Source: Chloroflexota bacterium
GTDB lineage: Bacteria; Chloroflexota; Anaerolineae; Promineifilales; Promineifilaceae
Assembly: GCA_018004935.1 (NCBI GenBank)
Contig: JAGNBF010000056.1
Coordinates: 1 to 43,922, forward strand
Reading direction: 5' to 3'
DNA length: 43,922 nucleotides
Shown: piece after piece, positions 8,752 through 15,686 of the stretch
Numbering within the stretch: position 1 is the first letter of the stretch
Layout: every line of letters begins with the position of its first letter
Notes under the pieces: model-generated
Databases searched by the model: none
The model's input: the letters and a program-made list of their open reading frames with translations, nothing else
Told to the model about the DNA's origin: nothing
Position numbers and translations under genes: made by a program

Positions 8752-10187
8752 TGAACCAAAATCAAGAATTTGTTAAGACCAATCAAGTCCAAGATGCCCT
8801 ACGCCTCTGGCATGGGGGTGAAGTAGAACATTGGCCGTTAGGTCATTTACGGTTGGGGTTGCGCTTGCGGCCGCATCAAGAAGATTACCGTTCCCTGGCT
8901 GAAAGCGGCCCGGCGGCACAAAACCGGGCTACACTAAACCACGCGCTAGAATTCCTGCGCGGAACCTCGCTAGAAGCTGAAGAATTACTGCGTAACCGGT
9001 ACGAACACCGTACAGATGTGATGTCCCTGGCCAACACCCTCAATCTGAGCGAAGATAGCATCTACTACCGTCAACGTCAGGCCATTCACCAACTAACCGA
9101 CATCATTAACCAGCTAGAACAAGAAGCCCGTTCATCCTGGCAAGAGCGAATGCTCAATCGCCTGGAATTACCAACCTACACCCACTTAGTGGGTATCGAA
9201 AAGGTGCAAAGTCAACTTCTTGAAGCCTTAAAAGAACAACAAGAATCGTTTATCATCTCCTTAGAAGGGTTAGGCGGGTTAGGCAAAACCACCCTGGCCG
9301 ATGCCACGGTGCGTCTCTTGATAGAACAACAAAAATTTGATGAATTTGCCTGGGTAACAGCCAAACAAACCCATCTTTCCATGTTGGGGCGACTACAGGT
9401 AGAAAGCGGCAAACCGGCCCTTACGTTTCCGATGCTTCTGAACAAAGTCTCTCATCAATTCGAGCTAGACGAATATAATCCACCGACACAATTGCAACGG
9501 CAACGCCTGGTGCAACAATTCCTGCGCGAACGCGAATGTCTGGTTATCATTGACAATTTGGAAACAGTCACAGATTATCGCACCCTACTCCCAGAATTAC
9601 GCAAATGGCAAAACCCCAGTAAGTTCATTCTCACCTCGCGCTATCGTCTACTGGATGAACCAGGGGTTTACTCAATCGCCTTACAAGAATTAACTCGTAC
9701 CGCCGCCTTTCAACTCATCCGGCACGAAGGCAAACGCACTGGTGTCAACGCCCTCGCTCAGGCTTCAGATGAGGAACTCGATCCTATTTATCATGTTGTA
9801 GGCGGTAATCCTATGGCGCTGAAACTCATTGTTGGACAACTACGTTTTCATTCCTTATCCCGTGTTCTCAATCGGTTCAGCCAACATCGAGATCCCCAAC
9901 AAAGCAATGACCTTTTTGATTACATCTATCAAGAAATATGGAATACCCTGTCCGATGACAGCAAAGTCATTTTGTTGGCTCTGTCCCAGGCGGGCGAATC
10001 AGGTTTCATCTTTGACCACCTGGTAGAGATTGCGGCGCTCTCCGAAACCATCATTGAGACAAACCTGGAACAACTCATCTTGCTTTCCCTGGTCGAGCCG
10101 GGGGGAACACTTCTCGAAAAACGGTACCGCCTGCACCGCCTCACCGATTCCTTTGTCCAACGACTCCTAGGAACTGTCCAAGAATAA
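8751..10187 (+). CDS. NB-ARC (STAND) ATPase with sigma-like HTH N-terminus
   Basis: Signal-transducing ATPase with numerous domains. Residues about 55-125 resemble a sigma-70 region 4-like helix-turn-helix (SLANTLNLSEDSIYYRQRQA), followed by an NB-ARC core: P-loop GLGGLGKTT at 173-181, Walker B LVIIDNLE at 264-271, RNBS-B-like ILTSRYRLL at 293-301 and a GLPL-type GNPMAL at 352-357. A winged-helix segment ends the protein (YRLHRLTDSFV). There is no C-terminal repeat sensor; a TPR protein that looks like the missing half is the next gene at 10480. The product is probably a switch that oligomerises and contacts DNA or RNA polymerase, but the output is unknown. The ATG at 8751 has no clear Shine-Dalgarno and overlaps the last heptamer of the operator array. 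Confidence 0.85.
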   Translation: MNQNQEFVKTNQVQDALRLWHGGEVEHWPLGHLRLGLRLRPHQEDYRSLAESGPAAQNRATLNHALEFLRGTSLEAEELLRNRYEHRTDVMSLANTLNLSEDSIYYRQRQAIHQLTDIINQLEQEARSSWQERMLNRLELPTYTHLVGIEKVQSQLLEALKEQQESFIISLEGLGGLGKTTLADATVRLLIEQQKFDEFAWVTAKQTHLSMLGRLQVESGKPALTFPMLLNKVSHQFELDEYNPPTQLQRQRLVQQFLRERECLVIIDNLETVTDYRTLLPELRKWQNPSKFILTSRYRLLDEPGVYSIALQELTRTAAFQLIRHEGKRTGVNALAQASDEELDPIYHVVGGNPMALKLIVGQLRFHSLSRVLNRFSQHRDPQQSNDLFDYIYQEIWNTLSDDSKVILLALSQAGESGFIFDHLVEIAALSETIIETNLEQLILLSLVEPGGTLLEKRYRLHRLTDSFVQRLLGTVQE

Positions 10188-10199
10188 CTTTCCGCGTTG

Positions 10200-10410
10200 T
10201 TTCTAGTAGTGCGACAGACAAGATTTGTCGGTTGGAAGGTGGTGGCACGGTCAGGAGACCGGCCACAGCTATTCGACGGAATAAGTTTGTTGAACTACTA
10301 GAGACTCACTTAGTAATCGTCCAAGAATAAGTTCCGCGCAGACCTGACAGGTTTCCGAAAACCTGTCAGGTCTAAACCGGGAAGTTATTTTTAGATGTTC
10401 ACTTAGGGGC
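10200..10410. repeat. Repeat families D and B between the NB-ARC and TPR genes
   Basis: The gap starts with an inverted pair CTAGTAG/CTACTAG (about 10202-10208 and 10296-10302) enclosing a family D unit (10241-10269, GGTGGCACGG...GGCCACAGC). Family B follows at about 10309-10406. Its core is a 15-bp stem, AGACCTGACAGGTTT at 10340-10354 pairing with 10359-10373, flanked by GTAATCGTCCAAGAATAAGTT and GGGAAGTTATTTTTAGATG. Family B recurs at 24847-24937 and 28327-28420; family D at 20092-20121, 28443-28473, 32076-32103 and 41600-41625. No coding capacity is seen. Confidence 0.85.
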
Positions 10411-10479
10411 AGTAAAAGATAAGTTCCGTCAAGACCCAAACGGTCAAGTTATTTAATTTCCATTCCTTAGGATGGTGAT

Positions 10480-11721
10480 ATGAGTACCGGGCACGAAACA
10501 AAGCCTGTCAAACAATGGCAAATGATTCTCAAGCGTCAGGCCACCGCCAATGTGCACCGCTGGCTCCATCTCCTAAATAGCAAAGAAGATCCAACCCTCT
10601 TTTTGGCGCAAAACTACGATAATATTCTGCGTTCTTTAGAAACAATCCTGCCCCATGAAGAGCAACTTAACCTCACTTTAGAACTCATCAAAGCTATCTC
10701 CCCCTTCATTTTTAACTTTGCGGACTGGGACCGGTGGCTGACTTATCTGGACAAAGCCCTTGCCCAAACGATTCATTGTCAACAAATTGAAGATCAGGCT
10801 TATCTTTTGATAGAAATGGGGGCAATTCACCAGGCCCGGGGCGAATGGCAAAAGGCGTTAGACCATTTTGAGCAATCTGAGAGGCTGTATCTGCAACTCA
10901 ACTTGTCGGTAAAGTATGCCAGGGCATTGAACCGTCGGGGTGTCATGTTATGTAGTCTAGGGCAAATAGGTGAGAGCCTGAAATTATGTCAACAGGCGCT
11001 AAGTCTGGCTGAAGAATTTAAAGCTGAGGATATTGTGGCCGAAGCCCGCTGGAATCTCACCGCCGTTTACCAAAAAGCCCATTTATGGGAGAAGGCCCTC
11101 TTAACAGCTCGCGAAGCGATTGTCCATTATCAACAAAATGCTTCTAATGCTTCACGGCATACATTACAGCGGCTCATCATCATTTCTTTAAGCAAATTGG
11201 GGCGCAGTGAGGAGACGGCCACACAAGCCCAACTATTGCTTGATGAATTAACACAGGCTGGTGAAATTCAAAAGTTGGCGGCATTGCAGGTAGATTTAGG
11301 GGTCATTGCTTTTGAGCAAAATAACTACCGCGTAGCCGAAAAACATTGGTACGAAGCCTTACAACTTTATTCGCAAATTCAAAACCCGCACGACCAGGCC
11401 GTTTTGCATAATAATTTAGGGTATCTCTATACTAAACTTGAAGAGTGGGAAACGGCTGAGGTCATGCTTTTGCAGGCGATACGTATCTATGCAGAATTGG
11501 GTGACACTTACAACCAGGTGGACACGATGGACAACCTGGCCGAGTTGTATGAGGCCCAAAATAAAGGGGAGGCCCGCGGCCGCGTTCTGGCACAAGCCAT
11601 CCATTTGCTAGAACAGGTGGATAGGTCGCCCACCCCCTATTACCAGGAATTATTTGCCAAATTTACAGGGCAATACCATCAATTGTGTGAAACCATAACT
11701 ACTAAACCTCTCGAGGGCTGA
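10480..11721 (+). CDS. TPR protein, probable detached sensor half of the NB-ARC protein
   Basis: A 413-residue soluble protein, nearly all helical tetratricopeptide repeats. Its start (AQNYDNILRSLETIL ... DWDRWLTYLDKAL) resembles the first repeats that follow the winged helix in full-length NB-ARC/SARP-type STAND proteins; repeats such as ALDHFEQSERLYLQL, ALNRRGVMLCSLGQ and VLHNNLGYLYTKLEEWETAEVML continue to about residue 375. The ATG at 10480 follows AGGATGG. The NB-ARC gene upstream lacks any repeat domain, so the two products may assemble into one switch, with this protein binding the ligand or partner. A 292-bp gap filled with palindromic repeats separates them. A GCGGCCGC octamer near the 3' end encodes Gly-Arg. 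Confidence 0.85.
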   Translation: MSTGHETKPVKQWQMILKRQATANVHRWLHLLNSKEDPTLFLAQNYDNILRSLETILPHEEQLNLTLELIKAISPFIFNFADWDRWLTYLDKALAQTIHCQQIEDQAYLLIEMGAIHQARGEWQKALDHFEQSERLYLQLNLSVKYARALNRRGVMLCSLGQIGESLKLCQQALSLAEEFKAEDIVAEARWNLTAVYQKAHLWEKALLTAREAIVHYQQNASNASRHTLQRLIIISLSKLGRSEETATQAQLLLDELTQAGEIQKLAALQVDLGVIAFEQNNYRVAEKHWYEALQLYSQIQNPHDQAVLHNNLGYLYTKLEEWETAEVMLLQAIRIYAELGDTYNQVDTMDNLAELYEAQNKGEARGRVLAQAIHLLEQVDRSPTPYYQELFAKFTGQYHQLCETITTKPLEG

Positions 11722-11757
11722 GCTTGTCGAAGCCCGTTTTGCCTTCGACAAGCTCAG
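11718..11757 (+). terminator. CTGAGCTTGTCGAAG hairpin after the TPR gene
   Basis: CTGAGCTTGTCGAAG (11718-11732) pairs perfectly with CTTCGACAAGCTCAG (11743-11757). The stem overlaps the TGA stop codon of the TPR gene. It has the form of the REP-like palindrome found after genes in many bacteria. A role in 3' end protection or termination is inferred. Confidence 0.75.
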
Positions 11758-11808
11758 GCAACAGGCTTAGCAGTTACGTGAAACCCATAAATAATCCCCC
11801 TCTATCCC

Positions 11809-11857
11809 TTTAAAGTTCGTTTCAAGGTAATTTAAAGGTTTTTCAAGGCCATTCAAG
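11809..11857 (+). promoter_or_regulatory. Five-heptamer activator array before the histidine kinase gene
   Basis: Heptamers TTTAAAG, TTTCAAG, TTTAAAG, TTTCAAG and ATTCAAG start at 11809, 11820, 11831, 11841 and 11851, with spacings of 11, 11, 10 and 10 bp. They match the array at 8702-8751 in sequence, number and spacing. A -10-like TATCAT lies at 11870-11875, seven bases before the ATG at 11882, so the transcript may be leaderless. The pattern fits an OmpR/PhoB/SARP-type activator shared by the two loci. Confidence 0.7.
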
Positions 11858-11881
11858 TTGGCTATATGCTATCATTTGCCC

Positions 11882-12634
11882 ATGATTCATTCACTTTCAA
11901 CGAACGGGCATAAAATGGAATCAGACGAGGTTTTTGATCTGTCAATCAGTACAATTATCCATGACCTAAATAATTTATTGACCACTGTTATTAGTCATGC
12001 TACCCTGGCTTTAGCCAAAACAGAAGATTGTCAGGAATCTCACCCCCATTTGGAACGAACCGTACAGGCGGCCAAATACGCGGCCGCGCTCTCCCGCCAG
12101 CTTAATCTCTACGCCAAAGAATCGCTCCACCAGGATGATAATACTGACCTCAATAACCTTGTCACCGAAATTACAGAACTACTTCGGCCCGTTTTTTTAC
12201 GGAATGTAACCGTACATTTAGACCTCGGTTACGGCCTGCCCTTTATTAAAGCCCCCAAACTCAAGATTCAACAAATTCTAATGAACCTGCTCATTAATGC
12301 GGCAGAGGCCATTCCCCCAGCCGGTGGGGCCATTACGCTCCAAACCGGGTGGGAAAAAATAAAAACACCCTTTAATAATGAAACGGGGTCCCGTTATCGT
12401 TTTGCACCGCAACCGGGTGAGTACCTCTTCTTACGGGTGGCAGACACGGGCGTAGGAATGAACGAAAATATTCTGGATGGTTTACTGATGCCCTATTTCA
12501 CCACCAAACCCCGCGGCCGCGGCCTGGGGCTGATAAGTGTTACAAAAACATTAGACGAATGGGGCGGCGGTCTCACCGTCACCAGTACGCCAGGCTTTGG
12601 CTCCGTCTTTACAATCTTTCTACCGATGGTTTAG
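11882..12634 (+). CDS. Sensorless histidine kinase (HisKA plus HATPase)
   Basis: Cytoplasmic sensor kinase of 250 residues made only of the catalytic core. The phosphoacceptor motif IIHDLNNLLT places the His at residue 27. The ATP-binding domain shows the N-box MNLLINAAEAI (Asn139), G1 box VADTGVGM (188-190 is DTG), F-box PYFTTKP and G2 box GRGLGL (212-217). There is no transmembrane or PAS domain, so input must come from a partner. No response regulator is nearby. The ATG at 11882 is preferred over TTG at 11858, which lies inside the heptamer array; ATG 11915 is also possible. The upstream heptamer array suggests control by an OmpR-like regulator. Confidence 0.9.
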   Translation: MIHSLSTNGHKMESDEVFDLSISTIIHDLNNLLTTVISHATLALAKTEDCQESHPHLERTVQAAKYAAALSRQLNLYAKESLHQDDNTDLNNLVTEITELLRPVFLRNVTVHLDLGYGLPFIKAPKLKIQQILMNLLINAAEAIPPAGGAITLQTGWEKIKTPFNNETGSRYRFAPQPGEYLFLRVADTGVGMNENILDGLLMPYFTTKPRGRGLGLISVTKTLDEWGGGLTVTSTPGFGSVFTIFLPMV

Positions 12635-12663
12635 ATTCATTAGATCAACTGTAACCGTTCATT

Positions 12664-12856
12664 TGTAGGACAATTTGGTGAAGGGTGTGTTTCATTTCGG
12701 TTGAGAGGAAGAAAATAATGAATCGGTGAATTTGTGAATTGTTGAATTGTTGAATGATTAACGAGGGAAGCGTCTACCGATTCATTAACCATTCAACAGT
12801 TCAACAATTAATTATTCAACTCATTTGAAACACACCCTTTACCAAATCGCCCTACA
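12664..12856. repeat. MITE-like element with long terminal inverted repeats
   Basis: The ends TGTAGGACAATTTGGTGAAG and CTTTACCAAATCGCCCTACA, extended by GGGTGTGTTTC/GAAACACACCC, form an imperfect inverted repeat of about 30 bp. The interior is a second inverted repeat built from GAATCGGTGAAT and GTTGAATTGTTGAATGATTAA matched by its complement near 12776-12825. Length is about 193 bp with no coding frame. The ends resemble family A, so it may be a longer member of that family. It lies in the 229-bp gap between the convergent kinase and cyclase genes. Confidence 0.8.
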
Positions 12857-12863
12857 TAAAAAG

Positions 12864-14720
12864 CTACAGTTTCGGGCGTGACCGTACACGCCACAGCATA
12901 AAACAATCTTCCGCAAACCCGCGAATACTTGTCTGGAATGATGTGATTTCTACCCCCTGACCTTGCTGAGTCAGATACATCTTGATTTCAGGATCCTGAT
13001 AAACCGCCTGCGAACAAATAATATCATCCCCCTCAGAAAGGCCCTGCAAACGAGCCGCTAAATTAACGGTGGAGCCAAAAAAATCTAACCGATCATTTAG
13101 CGTAACAGCAATACAGGGACCGGTGTGCAAGCCTATTTTTAAAGTCAAAGCATTAGGCCCTTGGGCCAACAACATCTGAGCCTGAAGCATGGCACGCAAC
13201 GCGGCCGCAGGCTGGCGAAATACCGCCATCACCGCATCCCCTATCGTCTTTACAATGGAACCCCCTTCAGCCACAATCGCCGCACGCAACACCTCAAAAT
13301 GATCCATGACGATGCCAAAAGCAGGGGCATCCCCAATCGTTCGGTACATTTGGGTCGAGCCACGCAAATCTGTAAAAACAATCGTCTGCGTCCCCACAAA
13401 TATCTGCTCTCCCGGTCGCAACGCTTCCTGCGAGAAAAGGTCACGAAACCGCTGTAATACAATCACTTCTGCCGCCGTTGTGGCATGATCAGACCAGCTT
13501 GTACGCTCCAAAAGGACAAGCTGCTCTTCCTGTGTCTGATTGATCAAATGGATAGTTGGTTGCAACGACACAACTGTCTCATCAGACCATCCAGCCTCAC
13601 TAATAGCGACTTGCAGTTCGGGCAGTCCGCCCGCGGCCGCATTCCAAATCTGCTCTCCGTCCAGGGCCAGCGTATGAATTTTGTAATGACCGGGCACCAA
13701 TTGCGGCCGCACCACGCGTGCCTCCCCTGGTTGCAATAATTGCTGTACCAAAACATGGGGCGCGGCCGCTGGGCCAGCATAACAAAACTCCAAAGCCGCC
13801 TCAATCAGGCGAATAGATGGGTTGGGCTGAAAAGTCAGTTCAACCGAACGTTCAAAATCGGCCCGGTAATCAATATTACAAGCTTCACAATGAACTTCTT
13901 TTGTCGTTTCGGCCAGCGAACGCACCTGAGCACGGGCGGAACGACACATGGGGCAAAGGAGTTCCCAGCGAAAATCAAGTAACCCTAAACGGGTCGCTTG
14001 TAATGCCAACTCCAACACTTGCCGACGAGGCACATTCCAGGCATCAGCCAGGGCATAAGGGCGAATCTTCTGCAACGTAAGATCGTCCCCCTCAGCCACC
14101 AGACGTATCAGCCGCTCTACCAATTCGGCTTTCCCTGTTTGCAAATGCAACTCGCGCTCAATTTCCGTCAATCGTTCACGACCACCAGAAGCCAAAGTAA
14201 TAGGTAACGGCATAGAAGCCAACATCAAATCCACTTCCGGGCGGTTATAAAATGTTTGCCCCTTCTGAGCCAACCCGTCATACTGGCGAAAAATACGGTC
14301 AAAATGACGCGCCAGGCTAAACCGAGTGAGTAAAGGAATACCCACCACACCGAGAAGGTTTCGCGGCCGCGCCCATACTTGATAGCTCAAATCAGTACCA
14401 CCCTGAGAATGCGGCCGCAATTCAACCAACACCCGCAATTCCGCCAATGGTCCCCACACAAAATGACGTACCACGCCAAAACGATGTGGGCTTATCCACT
14501 CAAACGGCTCCTGAACAAACTCTGTCGCCAATCCCCCTAACCTGACCCGCAACCGTCGGCGACCATTAGGCAAAATATCACCCGGCACGGCCACCACAGC
14601 AATCGGGTTCATACCCGTATCCTGGTCAAAATGATCCGTATCTGCCACCAACGGCCAGAGCGCTTCCGGATTCGCCGCCAATTGCCATTGCCAATGAAAA
14701 TAGTAATCACGCCAGAACAT
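12864..14720 (-). CDS. Class III adenylate cyclase with START-like and zinc-ribbon N-terminal segments
   Basis: Predicted to make cAMP from ATP. Residues 1 to about 160 look like a START/SRPBCC-type ligand-binding fold. A four-Cys zinc ribbon follows (Cys256, 259, 278, 281). Then comes a linker region resembling DUF5939, and the C-terminal class III cyclase domain from about 445. Metal-binding aspartates are Asp451 (FTDLRGST) and Asp495 (KTIGDAVMA). Lys491 and Asp546 at the base-selecting positions favour ATP over GTP, and transition-state Asn553 and Arg557 are present, so the enzyme looks active. The ATG at 14720 is preferred over the TTG two codons upstream. Six GCGGCCGC octamers lie in the gene. 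The combination suggests cAMP production gated by a hydrophobic ligand, which is inference. Confidence 0.88.
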   Translation of the reverse strand: MFWRDYYFHWQWQLAANPEALWPLVADTDHFDQDTGMNPIAVVAVPGDILPNGRRRLRVRLGGLATEFVQEPFEWISPHRFGVVRHFVWGPLAELRVLVELRPHSQGGTDLSYQVWARPRNLLGVVGIPLLTRFSLARHFDRIFRQYDGLAQKGQTFYNRPEVDLMLASMPLPITLASGGRERLTEIERELHLQTGKAELVERLIRLVAEGDDLTLQKIRPYALADAWNVPRRQVLELALQATRLGLLDFRWELLCPMCRSARAQVRSLAETTKEVHCEACNIDYRADFERSVELTFQPNPSIRLIEAALEFCYAGPAAAPHVLVQQLLQPGEARVVRPQLVPGHYKIHTLALDGEQIWNAAAGGLPELQVAISEAGWSDETVVSLQPTIHLINQTQEEQLVLLERTSWSDHATTAAEVIVLQRFRDLFSQEALRPGEQIFVGTQTIVFTDLRGSTQMYRTIGDAPAFGIVMDHFEVLRAAIVAEGGSIVKTIGDAVMAVFRQPAAALRAMLQAQMLLAQGPNALTLKIGLHTGPCIAVTLNDRLDFFGSTVNLAARLQGLSEGDDIICSQAVYQDPEIKMYLTQQGQGVEITSFQTSIRGFAEDCFMLWRVRSRPKL

Positions 14721-14957
14721 CCACAAAAAATACCATACCCTGGTTAAAATAACGATTACGAAATTATTGTCCGCCCTCTCATATGATATTCGTCCTGTTA
14801 AGACCTGCCTTACATCATTGATCTCCTCACGACAAACTAGATAAGATTGGCGCAGATTAAACGATTGGCCCTAAGCCATAACAGATATACTCGCACAGTC
14901 ATAAAATGACATTTTGTTTGACATCAATGGCTGGGCCAGGCCTAAATGGAGGCTGTT

Positions 14958-15419
14958 ATGTTCCAACACATTCTCATACCCCTTGATGGCTCCCCTCTAG
15001 CCGAAACGGCCCTGAAATCGGCCCTCACGCTGGCAGGTAAATTTAGTAGTGAACTCACTCTTTTGCGGGTTGTGGCTCAACCCTACCTTCCCACAGATGG
15101 TCTCAGCGCCAGCTATGCCGAACTGATCGCCGGTTTACGCGAACAAGCCCTCGCCGATGCCCGCGCTTATCTGGTTGCCCAACAAGGTTCACTCCAGCAA
15201 CAGGGGTTTCGAGTCCATGCCCTGGTCTCCGAACTCGAACCAGTTGCCGAAGCCATTCTGAACACGGCCGAAAGTGTCAAAGCCGACGCCATCGTCATGA
15301 GTACCCATGGGCGAGGTGGTCTGGCACGTTGGGTATATGGCAGTGTAGCAGATCGGGTTCTACGTCATGCTCATGTCCCCGTTTTATTGATACGCCCTGA
15401 AAACCAGGATTTTTCGTAA
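14958..15419 (+). CDS. Universal stress protein, UspA family
   Basis: A 153-residue single-domain UspA protein. It opens with the typical FQHILIPLDGSPLAE strand-loop, and ends with the nucleotide-binding motif STHGRGGLARWVYGSVAD followed by VPVLLIRP, as in ATP-binding members. The ATG at 14958 is preferred over the in-frame ATG at 14946 because GGAGG sits five bases before it. It is cytoplasmic and its role in stress adaptation is inferred from the family. It is divergent from the cyclase gene and ends at a strong terminator (15463-15500). Confidence 0.92.
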   Translation: MFQHILIPLDGSPLAETALKSALTLAGKFSSELTLLRVVAQPYLPTDGLSASYAELIAGLREQALADARAYLVAQQGSLQQQGFRVHALVSELEPVAEAILNTAESVKADAIVMSTHGRGGLARWVYGSVADRVLRHAHVPVLLIRPENQDFS

Positions 15420-15462
15420 ATCGTTTCGTGAACAATCTATTCTGTTCTTCTTTTTCTCCTGA

Positions 15463-15500
15463 AAAACATGGAACGAATGGTGAAATTCGTTCCATGTTTT
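15463..15500 (+). terminator. Rho-independent terminator after the UspA gene
   Basis: AAAACATGGAACGAAT (15463-15478) pairs perfectly with ATTCGTTCCATGTTTT (15485-15500) around a 6-base loop, followed by GTTTTGT. It lies 44 bases after the stop codon. Confidence 0.8.
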
Positions 15501-15555
15501 GTTTTGTCCTTGAGCAGGCGTAGGATGACATTTCGCCTTGTTTTTATGCAAACAC

Positions 15556-15671
15556 TATAATATAGCTTTTAAGAAAAAGATTTTGACTGTGCGGGTGTCA
15601 ACCCCCTGAATTCCCAAAGAACCACTCTTTTTCTTAAACGCTATAGCGATAAAAGACAAAGCTCTTTTATC
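15556..15671 (+). promoter_or_regulatory. Promoter-proximal inverted repeats before the haloperoxidase-like gene
   Basis: A TATAAT box at 15556-15561 leads into a long near-perfect inverted repeat: TATAGC plus TTTAAGAAAAAGA (15561-15580) pairing with TCTTTTTCTTAAA plus GCTATA (15626-15645), with a nested TTGAC/GTCAA pair. A second perfect hairpin, GATAAAAGA (15648-15656) with TCTTTTATC (15663-15671), stands directly before the GGAGAA Shine-Dalgarno at 15675. These could form an RNA switch or a cruciform binding site. No known riboswitch is recognised. Confidence 0.45.
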
Positions 15672-15686
15672 TACGGAGAAAGAACA

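Noticed and set aside
10428-10447. GTCAAG pair before the TPR gene as a third heptamer array
   Set aside because: Only two partial copies, spaced about 15 bp, which does not fit the 10-11 bp period.
14918-14946. TTGACA ... CCTAAA promoter for the UspA gene
   Set aside because: The -35 is perfect but the -10 is poor and sits too close to the start codon to be convincing.
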